A stretch of 64,000 bases of DNA from Antedon mediterranea (GCF_964355755.1 NC_092676.1:5934288-5998287); one strand, 5' to 3'. Positions 1 through 12,845 are shown, numbered from the stretch's first letter. Notes: generated by a model from the letters alone, not told the origin. Translations and numbers: made by a program.

Positions 1-3000
1 TATCCGAACGGATCCCGATAAACGAGTGCTCATAACGTTTAAAACCGTCAGAATGGACATGGCTGACTGTTCCCAGCATTCTATGACCGTAAGTAGGCCT
101 ACAAACCACACTTGACCTGACACGTATTGAATCATACACATTTAGGTGTAACAATAATTGCATTTTCTTCTTAGATTAAAGATACAACGACCAAACGCCA
201 AAGCCAGTATTGCTCGACACTTTGGGAATTCTCTTGGCTAAGCGATTCTGACGAAGTTGAAATGGAATTCACTCGTCAACTCACTAACTTTGCCCAAGTA
301 CAAGCTATGTACGGCGTCATTCCACGAACCAGAATCGCAGGTAGGCCTAGCTAAATACACCTACACGAAGAAACATGAGTGTATTGAAACAACCTTCAAG
401 ATATCCCTAATAACTGTTTGTTTTACCTTCTCCTCTTAGCTTTCAACCAATTCTTGACTGCTCCCGAAGGCATCATATCCTCTCTTGAACACAATAGAGA
501 CGAGATAATTGGGAAGAACTGTACGATCTTCATTCAGGTTGAACCAGAGAACAGTGTGGTTGTAACTTTGACAGATTTTCTAATTGGTGACGAACAAGCT
601 GAAAACACTGCAACAATAACGTGTACGGGCCAACAATTTCTAGAGGTAACATATGACAAAGCTAGCCTATCCGTTTCCAATAACGTTAACCTCGCTCAAT
701 GCTATTCTATTAAAATACTATTCTGTCTCTTTGTTTGTTTCTTTAGATAAAAGATCTTACAACAGGCAGAACGAACGTCTACTGCGGAGAGTTTGATTTA
801 TTTACGTGGACGTCGGATTTCAACCTTGTTGCAATTACCTTCCATATCACAACTTATCCTACCTACAACGTCTTCAGGGCCGTTTATAGGTCTCTACAGC
901 AGATTGAAGGTACGTTGGATCCCAATAGCTACCAGAACTACAGCCGAAAACAATTCATTGCCCAACAGCCTTTTAAAGTAACTTTGACAAAAGTGGACAC
1001 TGAACCCAAACCCGGAGCAACCATTTAATACGATGTTTATCAACTATTTTATTTTGATATATTTCAGGATGTGATAACCGTCTAACCGCACCTACCGGTA
1101 TAATTGAATCTCCACAACCGTACAATCCGAACACAAACTGCCGTAACATCGTGCACTCCGAACCTGGAAACCTAGTCACATTAACCTTCACCAATTTCGA
1201 AGTGCAGCCTTGCGAAACTGATCACGTGAAATTGATTGATTTAGGAACTCTGCGTACAGAAGTCTTCTGTGGATCTTTTGACCTTTTCTCATGGACGTCT
1301 GATACCAATGAAGTATCCGTCTACTTCGTTAGTGGTCCGAAATATATGCGAAACACTGGATTCAAAACCGAATATCGCCATGTTCAGCGACCATTAGTCA
1401 ATGGTACGTTAAACAACTCGGTAATATAATACTATTTATATTTATTTTATGCTCGGTGCTTCCTGGCATTTTCATTTTCTTTTTCTACAGAATGTTATCT
1501 TCGGAAACACGATACAACGGAGCTTGTTACGTTACCAGACTTCACAATAAAAGACGTTCAGAATGCGGAATGTATTATATACGTCTACAATACTCCAGAC
1601 AACAGGATTCAATTTACCGTTGAAGAGTTTGACGAAGTATTCAATTGTTCAGACAGTGGTATTGAAGTAAGCCTATTATTATTATTGCTAGGGCCAAAGT
1701 CTTGGTTACCACTGAACGCAACACATGAATGTAACCTTGTACGACGCGATGGATCATGTAGTTGCGTAACCCCACTAGTACTGCAATAATACTCTACAAC
1801 TTGTATAATTAAATATCTCTCTTTCTACAGCTAACTGACGTAGCGACCGAAAGGACCAACACTTACTGTACCATTTCTCACTCCTTTTCATGGACAGCAG
1901 ATACAAATGAAATAAAAATCCGTGTATTCGCCAAAAAAGACAAATTACCTCGCATGATTGCCAAATGGAAATCTGTCGCAAGAATCGGAGAACCAGGTAG
2001 GCATAACTGGTTCTAGAAAACATTTAATGGAACTCAAAAGGGTGCAAAATCGGTAATCTTTCCATTTTTTTTTCTAATTTTTATTTTATTTATTTTTTAG
2101 TTATTTCTCTTGAGGATTCTGGACACATTAAGCTCACATCGACATTCCCAACCTACCAATATCTTATTCATGTTGAACCAAATTACCGATTGATTATCAA
2201 CTATTTGCACGAACACGATGCCATACAGCATTGCAACATAGACAGCATCAAGGTAACACTTTACTACGTCGCATGAAACTGATCTCTTCTGTGATACTGT
2301 ATGTGTGCTTTCAAATGAGATCGCTCTTTTTTTATCCACAGATCACCGATTCAACCACACTCCGTTTCTTCCAAGACTGCACGTTCTTTGATGGCATCAT
2401 GTCATGGGTTTCAGACAGTAACGAGGTCATCATTGACGCCAAACAAATTGCTGGACATGACACGGTCTTATACTACACTCGAGTTCTGAAAGCACCCCCG
2501 TCTGGTAAGCATTATTTTTACTGAATATATGCTTAGGAACTCTTGCTACAACCGTAACAATTTGATTTCTTACATTTTTTTTGTTTACCCAGAATGCAAC
2601 AAGGTCATCACATCCGATACGAACTTGGAAACAAATTCTGGATTGGAAACTGCGAACTATCCAGGAATGTATCCCAATGAACTTGTATGCGATATGATTA
2701 TGCAGACGACGTCCGATAACCGTATTCAGGTTGTTTTCAAGAAATTCTGGTTGGAGATACCAAACCATATGGGATGTCACAACGACTATTTAAATGCAAG
2801 TACAAATTGTTTTAATCGGTACAGGTTCAGTAATTTCCTAAATTTATGGTCGAAATGATATTATTTCTTAAATTTCTTATAATTTCTCATTCCATTTTAG
2901 GTTTCGGACACGTCTGTTGGATTTCATTACGATCATTCTGAACGAATCTGTGGCCGCCTTGAACCTATATCTTGGACGTCGGAAGGCAACTCCTTGCTCC

Positions 3001-5539
3001 TACGACTTCAGACAGACAAAACAATCGCTCGCACTGGCTACATTGCAACATACACAATCTTGAAACGACCACAACCAGCTCCATGTACGTAAACATTACT
3101 CTTTGCAATATTCTTTCTTTTGAAATCTATATATTGTACTGTTATTTAGTTATTTTCTCTTTCAGATTGTAATAAAACATACCTAGGCCCAAATGGAGTT
3201 ATTTCATCGCCGAATTTTGTTGTAGGGTTACCTCAGTATTCCAACGACTTGCTCTGTTATTACTTTATAAAAGGCAATGTTTTTGAACGAATACTGGTAC
3301 ACTTTGTTATATTTGATGTTGAACTACAAACGCCTTGCCAACCAGATTACGTACAGGTAAATATAGATTTTTTATCCGCCTGAACTGATATTAGGCTTAG
3401 CGCCTGAGCAGATTATAATACTTTGCTTCTTTTTAGATCAAAGATGTGGCAACGAGAAAAACCAATATCATATGTGGTGAACACCCTAATTACATATGGG
3501 AATCGGAAAGCAACGAAGTCAACATAACGTTTATTACAGACGGCAGCCGTACGTTCCGTGGATTTAACGCAACGTATAAAATGGAGCACAAGCAAGGCAT
3601 ATCATGTAAGCTTTTAACGTCTTCGTCACTTCGTTGCCAAAATGGTGTTTTGAAAACACCGCCGTACTTTAATCGTGGCTATAGTAATACTTTTATGTTG
3701 CATAACGGTTATTTTCTATATTTCAGATTGTGATGATGAAACTCTTACGGACACCACCGGAACATTCCACTCACCAGACTTTCCCGCCAAATACCCAAAT
3801 GACTTGGACTGTGTTTACACGATAATCGCCGATCCGGGCCATTTCATTGAAGTGATATTCGAATTCTTTCAACTGGAAACCAGTCCACACTGTACAAATG
3901 ACTACGTTTCGCTCTCCAGTGTTGGCGAAGGAACCAGTCAGCGTTACTGCGACAAACATAACCTTCTGAAGTGGAACTCTACGACCAGCAGTGCAACTGT
4001 TACGCTGCATTCTGATCACGTGATAACGGACAACGGTTTCAAAGCTACATACAAGATCCATCAAGTGTTCCAAGCTGGTAATTTTACTCTTTCTGCTTTT
4101 TTAAACACACTATACATTATTCTTAATGAATGAATAAACTTTATGTTCATATTTTTGTTTTACAGAAACTTGTTCACCTGTACATCTAACAACCTCTAGC
4201 GGCATGATCCAAAGTCCAAATTACCCATCAAACTATGAAAATAATTTGGAATGTACATACAGAATAACAGTGAATCCATCCAGAGTTATACGAATTGAAT
4301 TTATCGAATTTGAGATTGAAGAGCCACAATCCGGATTTTGTGCAGATTACCTGCAGGTAAATACATCACACACTTAGTCTCTAAATAATGAACATAGGCC
4401 TGACTCGACTCTTCAACTCGGCAAAGTCGGCCGTAAATGTTTGACCATCTTTAGGCCCCATCGTCCATGGTCCCGACTATCTTTACCTTACCAATACTAA
4501 TTGAGTAACCTTCAACTAATTTTTAGATACCCTACGCAACTCAAAATCTGAAGCTATGCGGAAATTTGGAAAAGAATGTCTACATCACGGACAGCAATGA
4601 TGTTCTGCTTACACTAATAACGGACGGTAGTAACACACTCAAAGGATTCAAGGCAATGTACACATCTGTGGAAAACACCCCAGTAGTCACAGGTAAACAA
4701 TTCCTTCTTTCATCATATTTTCAGTCCGATTCGGACCATACTAGTCATCTCGTCTTCATACTGATTCCGTCCACTTCGAACCACATACCATGCCGCATCG
4801 GCTGAGATCAACCATATGCCTACATTTCACTTACACTTTCCTAAACAAACTTAAGCCTACATTGTAATACGGGTATTTTTATTTCTAGTTGCCCCAACAC
4901 CGTTACCGTTCTGTAGTGTGGAGACTAGCCGATTGACGGGCAGCTACGACATCATACACAGCTTAAACTTCCCAGCCTACTACCCAAATAATGTAAAATG
5001 CAGAACTATCATCGAGACCAAGAAAAACACCCGTATTATCATTACAATTCGGTTTATGGATATCGAGAACTACAAACTTTGTGATTGGGATTACTTACAG
5101 GTAAGCCTGCGTACTAATTGTTCTAGATTCAGGGCCTACTGTCTACCGTTACCGTGCAGGATTTACGCGTTGTTTCAGTTTTGCCCCAACAGAAAGATGG
5201 TAATAATATAGAGGTCACCGCAGAGGTTACTAATCTACCATCGTTGTTCTGCTAACAATTACTTGTCTGTATATTTATTTGATCTATTTTTTTCCCCAGA
5301 TATTTGATGACGTTTCCGGTCGTAGCACGGAGAAGCTTTGTGGTTCACTCGATGCTCCTTTCGTCTGGGAATCCGACGGCAATCTGGTGACGATGATATT
5401 CAAGAGTGATGACATTCTGGCCAGAACTGGCTATTACGGCACCTACCAGTCGGTAGAAATCGTGGCACCTACTCCGTTTAAAAAGCCAGGTTCAAAACCA
5501 AAGCCTGACAAAAACTCGTATATAGGTTTCGGCAGATAA
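1..5539 (+). CDS. CUB-repeat secreted protein A (3' part; 5' end outside window)
   Basis: Eighteen exons: 1-88, 175-340, 440-645, 747-909, 1068-1403, 1491-1666, 1831-1996, 2101-2252, 2342-2504, 2593-2795, 2901-3084, 3166-3356, 3437-3605, 3727-4077, 4166-4356, 4527-4692, 4889-5100 and 5300-5539 (TAA). Each CUB domain (SPNYP-YPNN-like start, C-NDYL, then CG..F.WtSDsNEV..F...GF.A.Y) is normally two exons with an internal phase-0 intron and phase-1 outer borders. Two CUBs (exons 1068-1403 and 3727-4077) have lost the internal intron. Ten CUBs are visible, the first cut by the window edge. There is no transmembrane segment, and the protein ends in a short Lys/Pro-rich tail (...NSYIGFGR). CUB domains bind proteins or glycans outside the cell, often via calcium; the ligand is unknown. 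The intron after 2795 has a GC donor. The gene is nearly identical to the 3' part of the gene at 13931-23787, so it is probably its tandem paralog. An uncollapsed haplotype is the alternative. Confidence 0.88.
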
Positions 5540-5570
5540 GTTGTTGTAGTACACCACTGAGGCAAATAAT

Positions 5571-5576
5571 AATAAA
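5571..5576 (+). promoter_or_regulatory. Polyadenylation signal of CUB gene A
   Basis: AATAAA lies 32 bases after the TAA stop at 5537-5539. The paralog has AATAAA at the equivalent place (23823-23828). Confidence 0.6.
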
Positions 5577-5639
5577 AAATTATTTAATGAATTGAATAGT
5601 TTGGTATGTCTTTTTTTTCACAATTCTCGATTTGGTTGG

Positions 5640-6050
5640 ATTCCCAATTTGACGCAACGCAAGTTATTGACCACATTCTTACATCTATCGCAAATATTAG
5701 TTTTAGACAATTTCCAAATATGTAATCTTTTAGTACAAACAAGTATGCGATGTAAAAGTTTAAAATCAAATTGCGCAACTTTTACCATATGTTTTTCATA
5801 TTTTGTCCCATACCATAGTCTTATTTAAAAACTCTGATTTTACTTGGGAGAATGGCACGGTCTTTAATTCAATTATCAACTTTCTCTATTCTTGGTTGTG
5901 CCAATACTTCCTTCCATTCAACAGGAATAGCATTTATGAGCTTGAAGTATTCTATTATCCTATTATGCTTTACTAATAACGTGGGAATTAAATCTAAGAC
6001 TTACAATTGTGTTATTGACCAAAATGTCATCAATTGTTTTATAGCCAAGC
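5640..6050 (-). mobile_element. LINE fragment, L1/Tx1-like ORF2 C-terminal region
   Basis: Read on the minus strand, 5640-5830 gives a frame with FDFKLLHRILVCTKRL followed by a C..C pair, the pattern of the region after the reverse transcriptase in L1/Tx1-type elements. Upstream (5860-6000, minus) another frame reads FKLINAIPVEWKE, also typical there. Frameshifts and stops separate the pieces, so it is dead. The family assignment is from motif memory. It occupies the place where the sister region (about 23.9-26.0 kb) still has arylsulfatase exons. Confidence 0.55.
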
Positions 6051-6054
6051 CAGA

Positions 6055-6662
6055 CTTTCTTTCTTTCTTTCTTTCTTTATTTACCCATAAATATAAATTA
6101 TAAACATTGTAATAATATACAAATAATAATAATTATATCAAGGGAAGGGCTAAAAAAAATAGTTCTAATCAAGTTCAGCCCCTAAACATTGAAGTATAAA
6201 TAGTTATATAAATAAATTAGGGCTACTTGTCTAAAATAAAATTAATATACATAAACATTTTTTTTTTTTTAATACACTTTCTCTCAAATATATACAATAT
6301 AATTCTCTTATAAAATAAATAAATATCACTATACAAACAAATAGTATGTTTTCATTTCTTTTTTGAATTTGCTTTTTGTTAGAAACCTTAAATCATCCGG
6401 GATTTCATTCCAGAGCTTTGCACCAGAATACTTGATGGAATGTTGTCCTATGTTTGTTCTATATTTTGGTACATACAACTTTTCTCTAGTCTGAGACCTT
6501 GATGAATAACGAAAATTAATATACAAAAAATATTTGGGAGTTGTATCTGGAAATTTACCATGTAAACTATCATGAACAAATAAAGTAATTAAATACTGAT
6601 GCTGCTGATAAATATTTAAAATTTTAAGTTCTTTGAATAATAATGATGTTGGTGCTAGTCTA
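6055..6662 (-). mobile_element. CR1-like LINE 3' fragment
   Basis: Minus-strand frame 6329-6662 encodes the C-terminal end of a CR1/Jockey-type ORF2 (LAPTSLLFKELKILNIY ... GAKLWNEIPDDLR ... FKKEMKTYYL). Toward lower coordinates is an AT-rich 3' UTR that ends in a (TTTC)n run at about 6055-6080, the simple-repeat tail common at the 3' end of such elements. It is 5'-truncated. Confidence 0.65.
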
Positions 6663-7267
6663 AGAAATCAGAAGAGTTTACAATATCATTTACATAAATA
6701 ATGTAAATAAATGTATACGTTTATTTTCCCACAAGGTTTCGGATTTAATTTCCTGTACATTTTGAGGATTGATTATAAAATGGTTTTAAAGGGTGCATGT
6801 ATAAAGTAAAGGTTGCGTTACACAAGGAATTTCTGAAAAGAGGTAAGTAGGCCTATAAAGTCCAGTACGGTACTATACAACTGGGAATGGAATAGTACTA
6901 TACATTTAAATATTACAGAAGACTAACAAGTAAATTGAACAACTTATATTTTGGTTTGATTTATGTCATTTATTTATAAATACAAATATGTAAAATACAA
7001 AATAAACGTTTAAAGAGAACCTAACTGGAAGATATATCTTTGTCTGGCGTTGGTTCCTAGAAAGAAAAAAAGACACAATACCAAACACAAGACAAAAACA
7101 GTGTTCTTCACTTAATGTATGTTCCCATAATGAACATGACGATTTTGTGCGTATCACTACCATATTTGGGCATAATTACAGTACAACTGAAAACCGGGAT
7201 CCTGCATAAAAAAGCTGTAGCTTCGTTTTTTTTGTAGAACTCTTTTACATAAGAACAAGTATATAGA

Positions 7268-9664
7268 ACTAAAATAAAACAAAGGTGTTGTTAATCAGCA
7301 TATAGTGATAACAAGTATTTTTTGACCTGTTTTTTTATACATTTATTTTGTTTCTTTAAAATAACCGGTTTATTACCACGATTACAAGCGAATTCTTTCC
7401 ACAATTTTGGTCCATATATGTGTATAAACTGTTGACTGCAAGTTAGTCTAGTGAAGGGAATTTCGAATTCAGTTTCTGTTCTGAGGTTATGAGTAGGCCT
7501 AATACTGTCACAGTAATTAAAACTATTTAAAATGTGATGTGGTAATTCATTGAATTTTACGTTTGCCATAAATCCTATGACGTTTACTTTGTAAATATCA
7601 TAAACGTTTAATATTTTTAGTTTCTTAAACAGTGGCTGTGAGGCTTGTCTGGGTTTAGAGACGGTGATGCATTTTACAACTCTCTTTTGGAGTTTTAGTA
7701 TTGCTTCTAACGTGCTCTTGTATGTATTTCCCCATATTAAGTTACCATACTGAAGATGAGGTAATACTAAGGTGTTATAAAGACTAATACGGACTTTATG
7801 AGGAAAGAATTCTCTTACTTTTAAAAGTATACCAGTTTCCCTAGACATTTTTTCCCAATAAACTGTATGTAATGTTTCCAGTTAAGATTTTCGTTTAAAA
7901 TTACATTTAGAAATGTCACATTTTCTTTTCTATGTTATAATACATTATTCATTTTTATTTCAAACTGGTTTTTGTCAAAGTACTTTTGGTTAGTTCTAAA
8001 AACAACGTAATTAGTTTTGCTGACATTCAGTAACAGCTTATTTGCTTTAAGCCATACGTTTATTTTTTCTAGTTCAATATTCATAGTATGGTTTAACATT
8101 GTAGGGTCATCTCCCCTTGTTATACAAGTTGTGCCGTCGGCAAAACTAATTATATCTATTTTACTACTTGCTCGACTTATATCATTGATGTAAATCAAAA
8201 ACAAAAGTGGTCCTAAAACAGCCCTGTGGCACCCCTATATTGGTGTCTTTTCAACATGATGATCTACCATTGGCATAAACATATTGTTTGCGGCCACTTA
8301 AATAGTTTCTAACCCACATTAATACGATGCCTCTTATACCATAATGCGCCAATTTGCTCAACAGAATACTGTGATCGATAATGTCAAACGCTTTTGACAA
8401 ATCCATAAAGGTAGTAAGTGCATATTCCTTTTTTTCAAATGCATTTAATATTCTATGGACCAAGTCGATCATAGCAGGGGAAGTTGAGTGTTTATTTCTA
8501 AATCCATATTGATTGTTGCTTAACACTTTAAATTTTGTAAGATAATTGTATAATTGATTATGGATAATCTTTTCAAAGACTTTCGAAAAAATGAGCAACA
8601 GCGATATGGGACGATAGTTTGAGGCCTAAAATGGCGGTCCTCTTTTTTATGTATAGGAACTACTTTGGAAATTTTTAACTTCCCTGGTATCGGTCCAGTT
8701 TGAAGTGAAAAATTAAAAGTATATGTCAGCTGCTTTAAAATATTGTATTTTACTTCCTTTACAACTTTTGCTGAAATGTCATCAAATCTGGGGGCTTTGT
8801 TTGAATCGAGAGATAACTTTTAGTACATCCTTCTCATCAACATAGTAAAAAAACATTGAGTTGCGTTGTTTGTTTGTGAGGTATTCAGAATATTTTGTCG
8901 TAGTAGACTCAATATTGTCTCGAACCTTACAACCTACATTAATAAAATAATCATTAATGTGATTTACAACATTTTCGCAGCCATGTATAGTTTCATTGTT
9001 ATGTGTAAAAGAAGATGGAACTTTAGTTTTTCCTTTATTCGGATCAATTACATCATTTATAACATTCCATGTTTTTTTAATATTACCATTTGTTCGGTTG
9101 AAAAGATTTTCATAATACATCTTTTTGGCGATTTTGTACGTGCGTGCAAAAGCTGTTTTAAATTCTTTATACGCATTTTGACAGTAGGGTGTTTTATGAA
9201 CCTTTTAAACAGTACATGCTTTATTTACTAGAACTTAGTAACCCAGAACTCATCCGGGGCTGCTTGAATTTGTCGTACTGTTTTGATGACTTTACCGTTT
9301 TTTAAAGGTGTTTGTTATATAGAAACTTAAAATTATCCAGAAAATCATTATAAGCGATTTCTGGATCAATCGCTTCATATACTCCAAGCCACTCTGCACT
9401 TAACAAATCATTATTTAGTTTCATAATATTTCTATTGTTAACTATATACGTGTCACATGAGACTGAGGTGCCTTTATTCATGTGCAGAGTGAGTTATTTG
9501 ATATACTGGTAAATGGTCGGAAATGTCCGAGATTAGTATACCAGATAGAACTTTTTCGGAAATTGTATTTGAAAATATGTTGTCAATTAGTGTTACTGAC
9601 TGATCTTGTATTCTAGTTGGTCTAGATATAGATGGATAAAACGAGTGAGACACCATTATTTCAA
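7268..9664 (-). mobile_element. CR1-like LINE, 5'-truncated and inactivated
   Basis: On the minus strand, in order: end of the endonuclease domain (about 9656-9474, SDISDHLPVY), linker (9120-8782), reverse transcriptase (8598-8251 with FMDLSKAFD; 8204-7935 with YINDIS and FADGTTC), then the C-terminal region (7848-7291, LYNTLVLPHLQYGNLIWGNT). The catalytic FADD box reads FADG, and frameshifts separate the pieces, so it cannot be active. It is inserted in what was the intron 3 region of a duplicated arylsulfatase gene. It splits a palindromic MITE whose right end remains at about 9690-9712. Confidence 0.8.
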
Positions 9665-9753
9665 TAAAATCATTTACATCACTGAATGTGTGTGATAGTG
9701 TAGACAGAGCTTAAGAGTGTATACTGATCATAAATAGTATTGGGTGATACTAC

Positions 9754-9947
9754 CTTACTTTTATCGTGCTTTTTAATTATTTTCTGCGCCTTTTTCGTAA
9801 ACAAATGAGTGGAGTATTCCTCTTGGTAATCCCATGCAATGTTTTTGTCATTCTCTCTCAGATCAAATCCATTCCACATCTTGCGCTTACCGGGGAAAAG
9901 ATAGTCACTCTCGTGGGTGTAGAAGTCTTCGGGCCCCGTAATAAATC
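9754..9947 (-). pseudogene. Orphan arylsulfatase exon 3
   Basis: This 194-bp block on the minus strand is homologous to exon 3 (26831-27024) of the complete arylsulfatase. The frame is open ([20 protein letters not shown] ... [20 protein letters not shown]), and the acceptor AG (plus strand CT at 9948-9949) and donor GT (AC at 9752-9753) are intact. I see no other sulfatase exon between 5.5 and 13.9 kb, so it is a duplicated remnant. It differs from the functional exon at about 10 of 194 positions. Homology to the intact locus continues to about 10130. Confidence 0.8.
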
Positions 9948-10239
9948 CTACAAGAAGAACACCAAAACAAGGTTATGTATGTCTACTGTACACCTATGTT
10001 TTCGACTAAGCGAATCTATTCGCACAATCAAAGATTTCTGAGTTCCGATTGGTTGTATATTTGTTTGTATCGCTAACGTAGATTCAAATGAATACGCATG
10101 CGCGTTGACGCTTCGTGGGAATGTTCGATTATTTGAACAAGCACGAATGTTAGTAGAGCAGTTCACGCCATAAAAATAGCCAAGTTGTGCACTTTATTAC
10201 CAAAGAAGCATGAAACTTGCCACAAAGTTTCTTTGATGT

Positions 10240-10700
10240 ATATAGATTCAAAATATCGGGGGGTGCCAAGTGTCCAAAGTCCGGTATGGCGGCCATCTTG
10301 ATTTCAAAATGGCCACCATAAAAACAAAAAGTGTTCATATCTTGGCAACTATAAACAGTAGAGACTTGATTCTGGTGTTAAATTGTTCACAAACCACATA
10401 TTTCTATTTGCTCTATTGAAAGGTTTCGTCCAAAAATGACCGGAAATGACGTTTCTTCCAGTTTGACCTTTGACCTCTTATATGTATATCTCAGTAACTA
10501 CTGATCATTTTCAATCGATTTTGGTGTCATATTGTTCAGAATAGAGACATTTATATTTGTAGTAATAAAAATACAATTTATAACCTTTGACATATATAAT
10601 TATGTGAAAATACTGTATGTGGTTTACACTGGTATAAATGCACCTAATTTTTTTACCGAAATAAATGACACTTCATGCAAAAATGACCAGAAATTATTAT
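10240..10700 (+). repeat. Left arm of a diverged inverted repeat
   Basis: The block contains TTTGACCTTTGACC, a 'tatctcagtaact' box, 'ttcaatcgattttggtgtca' and 'aatgcacctaatttt'. The same blocks recur in reverse complement at 13420-13645. Related sequence forms the arms of the foldback element at 41.2-47.2 kb. No coding potential. Confidence 0.6.
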
Positions 10701-11409
10701 TCTGAATTTTTTACTTTTGATGTGATAGGATAGGCGTAAAGTATGACAGAGAAACAGCAATCACTGAGCTCATCTATGCGGACTTGTTTGCTTATAAACT
10801 GTGATGTGTCAATCATTAGATAAAAGTTTTGGTCCTCTCTCCTTCATCTTTTCTTTTTTTTAAATGTATTATACCATATGGATAATTTTCTGAAATAAAA
10901 GTTGAATTGAATTGTTAGATGCCATTTGGAAATATTTTTGATGTAAAGTAGCATTCTTTCGTTGGCCTCTTTGATGTTGAGACAAGTTCGGAAAGTTCTC
11001 ATTTTCATGAGTTAAGAGAACACCTTCTTTCAAAGTACTTACTACAAACTTATCCTGTATTTGTGCAGTATACCTACTTTCATTAGTCAAAAACTCAGAT
11101 AATTCTTGTTCATTTTCGTTGCATCTAAAAAAACGTACTCCATTTTTATGGTAATGGGCCTTTGCTGTAAACCTTTCATCGGAATCCTTTTCCTCGATTT
11201 TCTCTAGTCATTGATATTTTAGCAAAATCCAAACCAAATCAATTCGTAAAAGACATCTCAATATAATTATTCAAGTAATCCTCAAATTAGTGACATGGAC
11301 CTACAATATACTGTTCTGTAAAAGACCTTTATAGGCATCCACCTGGGGACTTTCACTTTGAAGGTCTTGGTCTCCTAATCAAACAAGAAACAATGTCTGA
11401 TTTATTCAA
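10701..11409. other. Unannotated intergenic stretch
   Basis: AT-rich sequence with no recognisable coding frame. Near 10840-10915 there is AAATAAAAGTTGAATTGAATTG, which looks like a LINE 3' tail but is too short to assign. Confidence 0.4.
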
Positions 11410-12441
11410 TCAAAGTAATGGGTCCAGATAAAGACCATCCACAGGAAAAGAATGGGGTGTAAGACCATCCACAGACAAAGAAGGGGGTATAAGACTATCC
11501 ACAGACAAAGAAAGGGTATAAGACCATCTACAGACAAAGAAAGGGGTATAAGACCATCTACAGACAAAGAAAAGGGGGTGTAAGACCATCCACAGACAAA
11601 GAAGGGGGGTGTAAGACCATCCACAGGCAAAGAAGGGGATGTAAGACCATCCACAGACAAAGAAGGAGGTATAAGACCATCTACAGACAAAGAAAGGGGT
11701 GTAAGGCCATCCACAGAAAAACAAGTGGGTGTAGGACCATCCATAGACAAAGAAGAGGGTGTAAGACCATGCACAGACAAAGAAGGGTTTAGGATCATCC
11801 ACAGACAACGAAGGGGGTGTAGGACCGTCCACACACAAAGAAGGGGGTGTAAGACCATCCACTGACAAAGAAAGGGGTATAGTCCCACTTACAGACAAAA
11901 AAGGGGTATAAGACCTTCCACAGACAAAGAAGGGGGTGTAGGACCATCCACGGACAAAGAAGGGGTGTAGGACCATCCACAGACAAAGAAGGGGATGTAA
12001 GACCATCCACATACAAAGAAGGGGGTATAAGACCATCCACAGACAAAGAAGGGGTATAAGACCATCCCCAGACAGAGAAGGGGGTGTAAGACCATCCACA
12101 GACAAAGAAGGGGTGTAAGACCATCCACTAACAAAGAAAGGGGTGTAAGACAATCCACACACAAAAACAGGGGTGTAATACCATCAACAGACAAAGAAAG
12201 GGGTGTACTACCATCAACAGACAAAGAAGGGGGTATAAGACCATCCACAGGCACAGAAGGGGTATAATACCGTCCACAAACAAAGAAAGGGGTGTAAGAC
12301 CATCCACAGACAAAGAAGGGATGTAGGACCATCCACAGAAAAAGCAGGATATGTAAGACCATCCACTGACATAGAAAGGGGTATAGGACCACTTACAGAC
12401 AAAGAAGAAGGGTGTAAGACCATCCACAGGAAAAGAAGGGG
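11410..12441. repeat. Minisatellite, 29-30 bp unit, about 35 copies
   Basis: Tandem variants of a unit containing AAGACCATCCACAGACAAAG followed by AAGGGG(G)TGT. Units vary between 28 and 31 bp. All minus-strand frames are long and open because the unit lacks stop codons there. The frame rotates between units, there is no start context or splice structure, and this is best read as non-coding. Confidence 0.92.
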
Positions 12442-12845
12442 GTTGTCATATTATTTACGTTGTGATTCTCTGTGTTTAGAGAAGGATGCTTTAGACCAGG
12501 TCCGCCTTATATTATTAGCCAATCAAAATCGTATAATTTTTGGAGGGAAATTGTTATCCTCCTCTGAAGCCTAAAATTTGCATGTCCAGTATAAAAGTGG
12601 AATGTAATAGATATTAAGAAGAAGAGAGAATAAGATCAGAGTAGATAAACGGAAAGATGATAAAAAAAATATTAAGGCTTGACTGGTAGTGGTAGAAAGA
12701 TGTATTAATCGAATTACAAGGAATAAAAGTTCTAGTTGAGTTAAATTATACTTTTTGTATGAGTTATCATTCAGTGACAGCTGTGTACGTCGCGTGGAGT
12801 TATATACGCCTGAGAAAGCTCGGAACCAACTAAAATAAATTCACT
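12442..12845. other. Unique spacer splitting the minisatellite
   Basis: About 400 bp of unrelated AT-rich sequence lies between two blocks of the same minisatellite. The unit before and after it shares the rare variant 'GTGTAATACCATCAACAGAC'. No gene is visible. Confidence 0.6.

Noticed and set aside
2430-2780. Minus-strand open frame of 116 aa (and its counterpart at 20698-21006)
   Set aside because: Antisense shadow of CUB exons, which show domain motifs, phase agreement and splice sites on the plus strand.
11406-12427. Long minus-strand open frames repeating a VDGLTPP/CLWMVLHP-like peptide
   Set aside because: They come from the 29-30 bp minisatellite, occur in all three frames of the strand, rotate with unit length and have no splice or start context.
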